The notes beneath the pieces were generated by a model that worked only from the letters and a program-made list of their open reading frames with translations, was not told the DNA's origin and searched no databases. Below, piece after piece: positions 1 to 6,569 of a stretch of DNA of 38,317 nt. The first letter of the stretch is position 1. Every line of letters starts with the position of its first letter. The translations under genes were made by a program, and so were the position numbers. Source of the stretch: Pseudomonadota bacterium. GTDB lineage: Bacteria; Myxococcota_A; Bradymonadia; Bradymonadales; GCA-2716585. The stretch is from the NCBI GenBank assembly GCA_005804885.1, contig SYOX01000264.1, forward strand, positions 1 to 38,317, read 5' to 3'.

Positions 1-273
1 CTCGGACAGGCAGCCGTAGCCGGGGTGGATGGCGTCGACGCCGCGCTCGACGGCGATCTTGAGGATCGCGTCGATGTCGAGGTAGGCCTGCAAGGGGGCG
101 CCGGGGCGGCCGGTCTGCCACGCCTCGTCGGCCTTGTAGCGGTGGATGCTCAGGCGATCCTCGTGGCTGTAGATGGCCACCGTGCGCAGGCCCAGCTCCG
201 TGGCCGCGCGGAAGATGCGGATGGCGATCTCGCCCAGGTTGGCGACGAGGATCTTCTTGAAGGTTCTGGTCAT
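1..273 (-). CDS. pyc: Pyruvate carboxylase, N-terminal fragment (biotin carboxylase domain), cut by window edge
   Basis: The 91 visible residues are the start of a biotin-carboxylase-type ATP-grasp protein, which carboxylates biotin with ATP and bicarbonate. The '[16 protein letters not shown]' opening, 'HRYKADEAW', '[12 protein letters not shown]' and '[13 protein letters not shown]' blocks fit pyruvate carboxylase better than acetyl-CoA carboxylase AccC, because of the KADEA and AYLDI wording; without the C-terminal part this remains an inference. The ATG at 273 follows an AGGGG box. Two normally invariant positions differ: the Arg of the ANRGEIA motif is Leu (codon CTG), and the Phe of HPGYGFLSE is Cys. 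The gene runs off the left edge. It is followed on the opposite side by an E2-type acyltransferase on the same strand. Confidence 0.85.
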   Translation of the reverse strand, partial: MTRTFKKILVANLGEIAIRIFRAATELGLRTVAIYSHEDRLSIHRYKADEAWQTGRPGAPLQAYLDIDAILKIAVERGVDAIHPGYGCLSE

Positions 274-350
274 GAGCGCCCCTGGATGGCCGTGATCGAA
301 GCGCCCCCTTGTTATCAGAGATCGCCCCCGGTGGCCAAGATCGGGCGCCC

Positions 351-1256
351 TCAGTCGCGCGGCGCCTCGTCGCCCTCGTAGTCGAGGGCGGGGTGGCCGG
401 GCGGCGGATGGATCCCCTCCCAGGGCTCCTCAAGGCCGAGGGCCGCCTCATAGGGGTAGGGGTTCTGCATGTAATCCACGACTCGCCGGGCGATGCGCCC
501 GATCTTGTTGCCGTCCATCAGGCGGTGGTCGATGCTCGCCGAGGCGCTCACGACGGGCCGGACGCAGAGCTTGCCGCGCACGACCCAGGGCTGATCGGTG
601 ACGCCGCCGACGAGGATGATGAAGGGCACCCGCGACAGCGGGACCAGCGGGGCGTAGGCCACGTCGATGCCGAAGCGGCTCACGTTGGTGACCATCACGG
701 TGCCGAAGGGCTCGTTCTGGGCGCCGACCCAACGGGCGGTGATGCCCAGGTTGTACTCCATGAACATCAAGAAGCGCATGATGGGGCCCAGCATCCACGA
801 GGGCAGGAGCGGCAGCAGGCCCTTCTGCGTCTTCTCGTACTGCACGTCCTGGCCCGACTTGAGCCGCCTGGCGCTGGCCATCAGCGCCTCGTTGACCTCG
901 ACGATCGTCTTCTTGCCCACGTCCGGCACCACGACGCCGGACAGGTCGCCGCCGTCGTCGATGTCGACCTGGTAGTAGACGTCGACGGTGTCCTTGATCC
1001 AGGCCTGCCCCCAGATGATCTTGGCGTTGCCCTCCGGGGTGGCCGTCAGGGCCACGGACACGGCGCGCCCCATGAGCTGGCCTATCGTCAGGCGGATGCC
1101 GTACTTCGCCTCGACGTCCTTCTGAAACTGGCGTGTTTTCAGGACGTTGAGCTTCATCGTCCCGTTGATGATCCCGTCCTTGGGCGCCTCCCAGAAGGCC
1201 ATGGCGAGCTTGCGGAACCCCTTCTCCGGGGACTTCCTGTAGGATGACTTCGGCAC
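351..1256 (-). CDS. 2-oxoacid dehydrogenase acyltransferase (E2) catalytic-domain protein without lipoyl domain
   Basis: This 301-residue protein matches the catalytic domain of dihydrolipoamide acyltransferases, which transfer acyl groups between lipoyl-lysine and CoA. The active-site motif HRLMDG (pattern HxxxDG) lies near residue 250, within '[11 protein letters not shown]', and is followed by the usual C-terminal helix ending 'VVDYMQNP'. No lipoyl domain or peripheral-subunit-binding domain precedes it, so it is not a complete E2 of a 2-oxoacid dehydrogenase complex. A hydrophobic insertion (around '[20 protein letters not shown]') is unusual and could contact a membrane or partner. The GTG start at 1256 is chosen because GGGAG lies 6-7 nt upstream; the frame stays open to 1403 without a better signal. 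The substrate is unknown. It lies upstream of pyc on the same strand and may be cotranscribed. Confidence 0.8.
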   Translation of the reverse strand: MPKSSYRKSPEKGFRKLAMAFWEAPKDGIINGTMKLNVLKTRQFQKDVEAKYGIRLTIGQLMGRAVSVALTATPEGNAKIIWGQAWIKDTVDVYYQVDIDDGGDLSGVVVPDVGKKTIVEVNEALMASARRLKSGQDVQYEKTQKGLLPLLPSWMLGPIMRFLMFMEYNLGITARWVGAQNEPFGTVMVTNVSRFGIDVAYAPLVPLSRVPFIILVGGVTDQPWVVRGKLCVRPVVSASASIDHRLMDGNKIGRIARRVVDYMQNPYPYEAALGLEEPWEGIHPPPGHPALDYEGDEAPRD

Positions 1257-1353
1257 GCGCTTCTCCCTCGACGATCCAAGGCGCAAGGCCAGGGTTTGAG
1301 GCCAAGTCACACTTCTTGGCCCCCGCTTGTCAAGAGCGCGGCCGCCGCCGCGC

Positions 1354-1382
1354 GTGACATCGCCGAGCAGTTTGGCTATGAA
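1354..1382 (+). promoter_or_regulatory. Candidate sigma70-type promoter for aldehyde dehydrogenase-add
   Basis: GTGACA (1354-1359) and TATGAA (1377-1382) are separated by 17 bp and lie 33 bp before the ATG at 1415. The match is 5/6 and 4/6 to the standard -35 and -10 hexamers. It sits in the divergent gap between the E2-like gene and the aldehyde dehydrogenase. Confidence 0.4.
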
Positions 1383-1414
1383 GCAGGCCTCCACGTCCCA
1401 CACAGAGGCCGATC

Positions 1415-2884
1415 ATGACACAGACCCCCGATACCAACCCCGCCCGAGGCGCCGTCGAGGTGGTCCAGGGCCTGCGCCGCGCGGGCGTCAACTGGTCGAA
1501 GCTGCCGGCCGCCGAGCGGGCCCGGCGCATGAAGGAGGCCGGCCGCATCCTGCTGGCCGAGGCCGACGCCCTGGCCCGGATCGTCAGCGAGGAGACCCAC
1601 AAGCCCCTGGCCGAGAGCTACTCGTCCGAGGTGCTCGGCGTCGCCGACCTCTTCGCCTACTGGTGCGAGCGCGGCCCCGAGCTGCTCAAGCCCCGCAAGG
1701 GCCTCGTCCCCATGCTCGACATGCCCGGCAAGAAGGCCCGCGTCGAGCGCCAGCCGCGCGGCGTCGTGGCCCTGATCACCCCCTGGAACTACCCGGTGGC
1801 GATCCCCATGCGCACCATCGTCCCGGCCCTGCTGGCCGGCAACACCGTCGCGCTCAAGCCCTCCGAGTTCACGCCCCGCTGCGCCGCCTGGCTCGTCGAG
1901 CGCCTGCGGGCCTCGCTCGGCCCCGTCGTCGACATCCTGCTCGGCGCCGGCGAGGCGGGCGCCGCGCTCGTCGAGGCCGGCCCCGACATGGTCGTCTTCA
2001 CCGGCAGCACCCGCACGGGCCGCAAGGTCGCCGTCGCCTGCGCCGAGCGCGGCATCCCCTGCGAGTGCGAGCTCGGCGGCAAGGACTGCGCGATCGTCCT
2101 GGACGACGCCGACGTCGACCGCGCCGCCGCCGGGATCGCCTGGGGCGTGCTGACCAACGCGGGCCAGAACTGCGCCGGCGTCGAGCGCGTCGCCGTCCAC
2201 GCCCGCATCGCCGACCGCCTCACCCGCGCCCTCGTCGCCCGCTTCGAGGCCGCCGCCGCCGACATCCCCGCCCTCGTCACCCCCGCACAGCGCCAGATCG
2301 TCGCCGCCCACATCCAGCAGGCCCTCGACGCCGGGGGCCGCGTCCTGACCGGCGGCCTGCCCGCCGATCCCGCCGCCCCCATCCCCCCCACCCTGCTGGC
2401 CGACGTCCCCCGCGACTGCCCCGCCTGGACCGACGAGAGCTTCGGCCCGATCGCCGTGCTCGTCGTCGCCGACGACGACGAGGCCCTGATCGAGGCCGCC
2501 AACGACACCCGCTTTGGCCTGGGCGCCTCCGTCTGGAGCGGCGACGCGCAGCGCGCCGAGGCGCTCGGCGCTCGCCTGCGCACCGGCATGCTCTGGATCA
2601 ACAACCACAGCTTCACCGGCGCCCTGCCCGATCTCCCCTGGGCCGGCACCGGCGACTCCGGCACCGGCGTCACCAACTCCCCCGAGGCGCTCATGCACAT
2701 GACTCGCCCGCGCCTCATCGTCGTCGACGCCAGCAAGGCCATCGAGCCCTGGTGGTACCCCTACGGCGACCGGATGCTCGACCTCATGAAGGCCGCCGTG
2801 GAGCGCCAGCGCCTCGGCGGGATCGCCAACACCCTCAAGGCCCTCAAGGCCCTCAAGGCCCGCAACGACGAGCTCAAGTCATGA
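1415..2884 (+). CDS. Aldehyde dehydrogenase family protein (NAD(P)-dependent)
   Basis: This is a full-length 489-residue member of the aldehyde dehydrogenase superfamily, oxidising an aldehyde to a carboxylic acid with NAD(P)+. The signature residues are in place: the PWNY motif with Asn125, the general base Glu219 in 'ELGGKD', and the nucleophile Cys253 in 'NAGQNCAG', 34 residues after the Glu as in the family. The 'FTGSTRTGRKV' loop of the dinucleotide fold is also present. The overall order resembles succinate-semialdehyde or broad-range medium-chain enzymes, but the substrate cannot be read from sequence. The C-terminus has three tandem 'LKA' units encoded by CTCAAGGCC repeats. The stop codon overlaps the ATG of the adenosine deaminase gene (ATGA at 2881-2884), so the two are likely translationally coupled. 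Confidence 0.92.
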   Translation: MTQTPDTNPARGAVEVVQGLRRAGVNWSKLPAAERARRMKEAGRILLAEADALARIVSEETHKPLAESYSSEVLGVADLFAYWCERGPELLKPRKGLVPMLDMPGKKARVERQPRGVVALITPWNYPVAIPMRTIVPALLAGNTVALKPSEFTPRCAAWLVERLRASLGPVVDILLGAGEAGAALVEAGPDMVVFTGSTRTGRKVAVACAERGIPCECELGGKDCAIVLDDADVDRAAAGIAWGVLTNAGQNCAGVERVAVHARIADRLTRALVARFEAAAADIPALVTPAQRQIVAAHIQQALDAGGRVLTGGLPADPAAPIPPTLLADVPRDCPAWTDESFGPIAVLVVADDDEALIEAANDTRFGLGASVWSGDAQRAEALGARLRTGMLWINNHSFTGALPDLPWAGTGDSGTGVTNSPEALMHMTRPRLIVVDASKAIEPWWYPYGDRMLDLMKAAVERQRLGGIANTLKALKALKARNDELKS

Positions 2885-3801
2885 TCCCCGACCTCGCCTT
2901 CCTCGGCCCCCTGCCCGAGCTCCACCTCCACCTCGACGGGTCGCTGCGCCTGGACACCCTCAAGGCCCTGGCCGAAGATCAAGGCGCCGAGCTGCCCGGC
3001 CGCGACCTGCGCTTCACGCCCGGGATGAGCCTGCGGGCCGCCCTGGAGCGCTTCGAAATCACCCTCGGCGTCCTGCAGCGCCCCGAGGCCGTCCGCCGCG
3101 TCGCCGACGAGATCTGCCAGGACGCCGCCGCGCAGGGCGTCACCACCCTGGAGCTGCGCTTCGCCCCCCAGCTCCACCGGGGAGCCCCCCCCGAAGAGAT
3201 CATCGACGCCGCCCTCGACGGCCTGGCCGGCCGCGCCGGGCTCATCCTCTGTGGCCTCTACGGCGAACCCCCCGCCGTCCTCGAAGGCCACGTCGAGGCC
3301 GCGCGCCTGCGGCCGGGCGTCGTGGGCGTCGATCTGGCCGGCGGCCCCTCCTCGGGCGACCGCTTCCGCCTGCAGGACTACGCCCCGGCCTTCGCCCAGG
3401 CCAGGGCCCTTGGCCTCGGTCGAACCGTCCACGCCGGCGAAGGGCGGCCGCCCCAGGAGATCCGCGTGGCCGTCGAGGCGCTCCACGCCCAGCGGATCGG
3501 CCACGGGACCACGCTGCTCGAAGAGTCGACGATCGTCGACCTGCTCCTGGAGCGCGGCGTCACCGTCGAGGCCTGCCTGTCCTCCAACCTGCACACCGGC
3601 GCCATCGCCAGCCTCTCGGCCCACCCCCTGCGGCGGTGGATCGAGCTCGGCGTCGAGGTCTGCGTCTGCGCCGACAACGCGCTCTTCTCCGACACCACCG
3701 CCGCCAACGAGCTGACCCTGGCGCGCGATCACTGCGGGCTGTCGCAGAGCGACCTCCGGGCCGCCGTCGCCTCGGGCCACGCTGCGAAATTTGTCCGGTG
3801 A
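2881..3801 (+). CDS. add: Adenosine deaminase
   Basis: The 306-residue product belongs to the zinc-dependent adenosine/AMP deaminase family, converting adenosine to inosine in purine salvage. The zinc ligands and catalytic residues are visible: His15 and His17 in 'ELHLHLDGSLR', His184 and Glu187 in 'HAGEG', His208 in 'RIGHGT', and Asp265 in 'CADNALFS'. The residue after Asp265 is Asn where the mammalian and E. coli enzymes have Asp. The Asp-Asn version (TDNxLxS) also occurs in actinobacterial-type enzymes as I recall them, so activity is likely retained. The C-terminus stops early ('HAAKFVR'), making the protein some 25-35 residues shorter than usual. It overlaps the preceding aldehyde dehydrogenase by 4 bases. 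Confidence 0.85.
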   Translation: MIPDLAFLGPLPELHLHLDGSLRLDTLKALAEDQGAELPGRDLRFTPGMSLRAALERFEITLGVLQRPEAVRRVADEICQDAAAQGVTTLELRFAPQLHRGAPPEEIIDAALDGLAGRAGLILCGLYGEPPAVLEGHVEAARLRPGVVGVDLAGGPSSGDRFRLQDYAPAFAQARALGLGRTVHAGEGRPPQEIRVAVEALHAQRIGHGTTLLEESTIVDLLLERGVTVEACLSSNLHTGAIASLSAHPLRRWIELGVEVCVCADNALFSDTTAANELTLARDHCGLSQSDLRAAVASGHAAKFVR

Positions 3802-3923
3802 TATCAATGGCTTGGGCGTGCGGTGGGGCGGCCTGCCGGGCGCCGCGCCGAGGCCCGGGAAGATGCCGCGGCCCTGGCGCCTTGTGGGGATGGCGACACG
3901 GCGCCGCATGACCCTGGAGATCC

Positions 3924-4481
3924 ATGAGCGAACCTGTCCCTGATCCCGCCGGGCCTGGACCCGAATCGCGCTGGCAGCGGCTGCGCCGCCGCTGGTGGGC
4001 GCGCTGGCTGATGGACGGCGCGCTGGCGCTGGCGATCTTCTTCGTCGCGATGGCCTTCCAGGGGCGCGACCTGATCGGCTCCGGTCAGGTGGCCCCCGAC
4101 TTCACGCTTCCGGCGATGGAAGGGCAGGCGCGCGCGCTGTCCGACATGCGCGGCAAGAAGACCCTCCTGGTCTTCTGGGCGCCCTGGTGTGGGGTCTGCG
4201 GCGCGGAGTCTGGGACGATCTCGTCCATCGCGCGCTCGGGCGACGAGGGCGTCGAGGTCCTCTCGGTCGTGCTCGGGTACGACGGGCGAGACACCGTCCG
4301 GCGCTTCATGGACGAGCACGAGGTCGACTACCCGGTGCTGCTCGGTGATGACGAGATCGCCGAGGCCTACGCGGTCAACAAGTTCCCGACCCTCTACGTG
4401 ATCGACGAGGAGGGCCGGATCGAGCACGCCGACGTGGGCTACACGACGGAGCTGGGCTTGCGCCTGCGGCTCCTCTTCTGA
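3924..4481 (+). CDS. Membrane-anchored thioredoxin-like (TlpA/redoxin family) protein
   Basis: This 185-residue protein has one N-terminal transmembrane segment (about residues 24-46) after an Arg/Trp-rich cytoplasmic stretch, then a thioredoxin fold. The active site is the redox motif CGVC (Cys89-Cys92) in 'FWAPWCGVC', and the cis-Pro region is 'NKFPTLYVID'. The 'APDFTLPAMEG' opening of the soluble domain is typical of TlpA/AhpC-TSA-type redoxins. It probably faces the periplasm and reduces or oxidises disulfides of exported proteins or cytochromes; the partner is not identifiable. The ATG at 3924 has GGAG 4-5 nt upstream. It stands alone, 122 bp after add. Confidence 0.85.
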   Translation: MSEPVPDPAGPGPESRWQRLRRRWWARWLMDGALALAIFFVAMAFQGRDLIGSGQVAPDFTLPAMEGQARALSDMRGKKTLLVFWAPWCGVCGAESGTISSIARSGDEGVEVLSVVLGYDGRDTVRRFMDEHEVDYPVLLGDDEIAEAYAVNKFPTLYVIDEEGRIEHADVGYTTELGLRLRLLF

Positions 4482-4545
4482 TCCCCTGTCTGGCCGCCCC
4501 GGCTGTCGCCGGGCCGCTCGACCCGATGGCGTGAGGTGTGATCTG

Positions 4546-5136
4546 ATGTTTCTGATTGCGCGGCCGTCCGAGGCGAGGATCAACGCCTTCCTGGAGTCGC
4601 TCTCCGAGGCCCCCTTGAGCTACCCGGACGTGGGGCTGTCGCGGGATGGCGGGGTGCCCGCGGGCTACCACCTGCACCACCGTCGTGTGCTGCTGGGGCA
4701 CGGCGCGGAGACCTTCGCGGCGGCGGCGGCGGCGCTGGGGCGCTGGTCGATGTTCGACGTCGGCTGGGCGCGGCTGTGCTGGCCGACGGCCTCGACCGAG
4801 CCCGGGTCGACGGTGGCGGTGCTCGCGCGGGTCTTCGGGATCTGGTCCTTGAACGCCTGTCGGGTCGTCTACACGCTGGACGATCCCGAGGGCGGCGCGG
4901 TCCGCCGCGTCGGCTTTGGCTACGGGACGCTCTCCGAGCACGCGATGAAGGGCGAGGAGCGCTTCATGGTGGAGTGGCACGCGGCCTCTGGGGAGGTCTG
5001 GTACGATCTGCTGGCCTTCTCCATGCCGGGGGGGTGGATCTCGCGCCTGACGCTTCCGATCGTGCGGCGGCTCCAGTGGCGCTTCGGGACGGGCTCGCTC
5101 GACGCGATGCGCCGCGCCACGTCGCCGCGCGGTTGA
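4546..5136 (+). CDS. UPF0548/DUF1990 family protein
   Basis: The 196-residue product resembles the uncharacterised DUF1990 (UPF0548) family. The best evidence is the block 'VGFGYGTLSEHAMKGEERFMVEW', followed by 'AFSMPGGWISRLTLPIVRRLQWRF', which carries the family's 'YGTLxxHxxxGEERF' and terminal 'P..R..Q..F' patterns. The N-terminal half, with 'YHLHHRRVLLGHGAETFAAA', also fits. No catalytic residues or signal peptide are evident, and the function of the family is unknown. ATG 4546 is preferred over the in-frame GTG 4531, because the GAGG lying 10 nt before 4546 would be inside the longer version. Confidence 0.75.
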   Translation: MFLIARPSEARINAFLESLSEAPLSYPDVGLSRDGGVPAGYHLHHRRVLLGHGAETFAAAAAALGRWSMFDVGWARLCWPTASTEPGSTVAVLARVFGIWSLNACRVVYTLDDPEGGAVRRVGFGYGTLSEHAMKGEERFMVEWHAASGEVWYDLLAFSMPGGWISRLTLPIVRRLQWRFGTGSLDAMRRATSPRG

Positions 5137-5214
5137 AGCCCGCGCGCCCTCCGTGCTATCCCAGAGTGGGAGGGTCTCTTTCCGTCGTAATTTTCTGGCT
5201 TCGCGGGGTGGATC

Positions 5215-5706
5215 ATGTCGGTGGTGCTGCTGGCCTTCCTGTCGCGGGAGGATCTTCGGCAACTGAGCAGGGGGGAGGGCGTCAAGGGGCGAGACGCGCT
5301 GCCGACGCAGATCGCGCGCTTCTTGGCCAAGGCCGACTTCAACTGCGACGAGCGCTTCTTCTCGGCTCTGGCGACCGAGGCGGACGCCAGCGGCTGCCTG
5401 TTGAACATCCAGCCCCCCACGAACCACAAGGTGGCTCTGCTGGACCCCGAGGCGATCCTGCCGGACCTGGCCTTGATCTGCGATGGCGCGGTGCAGCGCG
5501 TGGCCGTCAAGGCCCTCAAGTCCATCGAGGATCCGGTGGCGTGGCAGATGGCCATCGGCTGCCTGCACCGGCCCTGGCCCCACGGCCAGCGCATGGAGCA
5601 GATCGTCCACCTGCTCGGGCGCGCGCGCGTCCTGGAGCTCCGCGTCAAGCGCCCGCTCGTGCAATCGGATGTCCGATCGATCCTCGACGGCGTGATCGTC
5701 AGGTGA
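5215..5706 (+). CDS. Hypothetical protein, 163 aa
   Basis: I do not recognise this protein. It is mostly helical in character, with a stretch near residues 90-125 ('GAVQRVAVKALKSIEDPVAWQMAIGCLH') that could be HEAT-like helical pairs. There is no signal peptide or membrane segment, although residues 2-9 are hydrophobic. Codon usage is as GC-rich at third positions as its neighbours, which supports it being a real gene. It starts at ATG 5215 after a GGGGTGG stretch and ends facing the oppositely oriented XRE regulator 21 bp away. Confidence 0.65.
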   Translation: MSVVLLAFLSREDLRQLSRGEGVKGRDALPTQIARFLAKADFNCDERFFSALATEADASGCLLNIQPPTNHKVALLDPEAILPDLALICDGAVQRVAVKALKSIEDPVAWQMAIGCLHRPWPHGQRMEQIVHLLGRARVLELRVKRPLVQSDVRSILDGVIVR

Positions 5707-5727
5707 TCCTTGATCAGTCCGCCGCGC

Positions 5728-5994
5728 TCAGGCGTCGCCGGGGTAGGGGCGGTGCTCGGCGCGGCGGTAGAGCTCGCGCAGCAGCTCGGCGGCCGAGACC
5801 TCGTAGACCGCGCAGATGGCCTCGAAGCTGAACTGCTGTGGCTTGTGACGGCCAGCCTCCCACCCCCACAGCGTGTCCTTGGACAGCCCGGCGGCCTCCG
5901 CCGCGCCCCTCATCGACAGGCCGCGGGCGCGCCGCGTGTCTCGCAATACGCGCCCGAGGGTGACGAGCTCGTAGGTGTTGAGGCGAGGCATCAT
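5728..5994 (-). CDS. XRE-family helix-turn-helix regulator, 88 aa
   Basis: This is a small DNA-binding protein of the Cro/C1 (XRE) type. Residues 12-68 hold the five-helix domain: 'LGRVLRDTRRARGLSMRGAAEAAGLSKDTLWGWEAGRHKP', with the recognition turn 'AAEAAGLSKDTLWGWE' and then 'FEAICAVYEVSAAELLREL'. There is no additional effector domain, so it is probably a simple repressor, or an antidote-type regulator lacking an adjacent toxin. The start is one of two consecutive ATG codons at 5994 or 5991. A 6-bp inverted repeat overlapping a good -10 element lies 46-67 bp upstream and could be its own operator. Confidence 0.85.
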   Translation of the reverse strand: MMPRLNTYELVTLGRVLRDTRRARGLSMRGAAEAAGLSKDTLWGWEAGRHKPQQFSFEAICAVYEVSAAELLRELYRRAEHRPYPGDA

Positions 5995-6039
5995 GGGGTG
6001 GACTTGAGGGGCTTGGGGCCGAGCGCGGCGCCATGGGCA

Positions 6040-6061
6040 TTCAGGGACATTCTAGCCTGAA
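6040..6061 (-). promoter_or_regulatory. Candidate operator/-10 region of the XRE gene
   Basis: TTCAGG (6040-6045) and CCTGAA (6056-6061) form an inverted repeat with a 10-bp spacer. The spacer contains TAGAAT on the minus strand (6049-6054), a 5/6 match to a -10 hexamer directed at the XRE gene that starts at 5994. No convincing -35 is visible. A repressor bound to the repeat would cover the -10, which suggests autorepression. The surrounding 5995-6259 gap is less GC-rich than the genes and holds no convincing additional gene. Confidence 0.35.
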
Positions 6062-6259
6062 CATTCAACTTTCGCATCCATTTGTCGACTTGGATCGGTG
6101 AGGGCAGATGCAGTTGCGATGTATATCGTCGACGGCGTCGATCTAGGCAAGGCGGCGCAGTGGACTTATGGTGTTCAACGTGCTTCGTTCCGCGCTCTGC
6201 CTTTGGATGTTCGATCAGGACGGTGCCTTTCACGACACGAAGAGCCCTGAGCCACGCCC

Positions 6260-6559
6260 ATGATCTTCACCCGCAATGAGCTCGTCGTCCTTGAGACCAT
6301 CATCCACGACACCCACAAAGATCGGATCACGTCGCGCGAGCGCCTCATCGAGGAGACCAAGGTCCTGGCCCTGGAGAAGGTGATCGCGGTGCTGCTCCGC
6401 AGAGGCTACATCAAGGACATCGAGGACAAAGGCTGGTTCGCCCTCAAGGCCATCGACGGCTCCTACATCAGCAGGCCCCTGGCCTCGCCCCATAGCACCC
6501 TGAGGCAGCGCACCCCTCGGACCCCACGTCCTGACATCCCCTTCGTGACCAAGAAATAG
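6260..6559 (+). CDS. Hypothetical protein, 99 aa, possible winged-helix fold
   Basis: I do not recognise the family. The N-terminal 70 residues read like a small winged helix: 'NELVVLETIIHDTHKDRITSRE' (helix), 'LALEKVIAVLLRRGYIKDIEDKGWFALKAID' (helix, then a two-strand wing). The last 30 residues are Pro/Arg/Ser-rich and probably disordered. It lies in a less GC-rich region beside the XRE regulator, so it may be a second small DNA-binding protein. A start at 6260 is assumed; no strong ribosome binding site is seen. Confidence 0.55.
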   Translation: MIFTRNELVVLETIIHDTHKDRITSRERLIEETKVLALEKVIAVLLRRGYIKDIEDKGWFALKAIDGSYISRPLASPHSTLRQRTPRTPRPDIPFVTKK

Positions 6560-6569
6560 GCGCCCGCCC

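Noticed and set aside
1327..2880. A plus-strand open frame in another phase through the aldehyde dehydrogenase gene, in the same frame as add
   Set aside because: The product is a run of Arg/Pro/Ala-rich sequence; the aldehyde dehydrogenase frame has all family motifs. It is not a fusion with adenosine deaminase.
3799..3801. A second selenocysteine-type UGA at the end of add
   Set aside because: The codons after the UGA do not continue the adenosine deaminase family sequence, and the position is not a conserved Cys.
6082..6279. Possible 65-codon gene in the gap before the 99-aa gene
   Set aside because: It starts with TTG without a ribosome binding site, is Arg/Ser/Cys-rich and overlaps the next start; no support.
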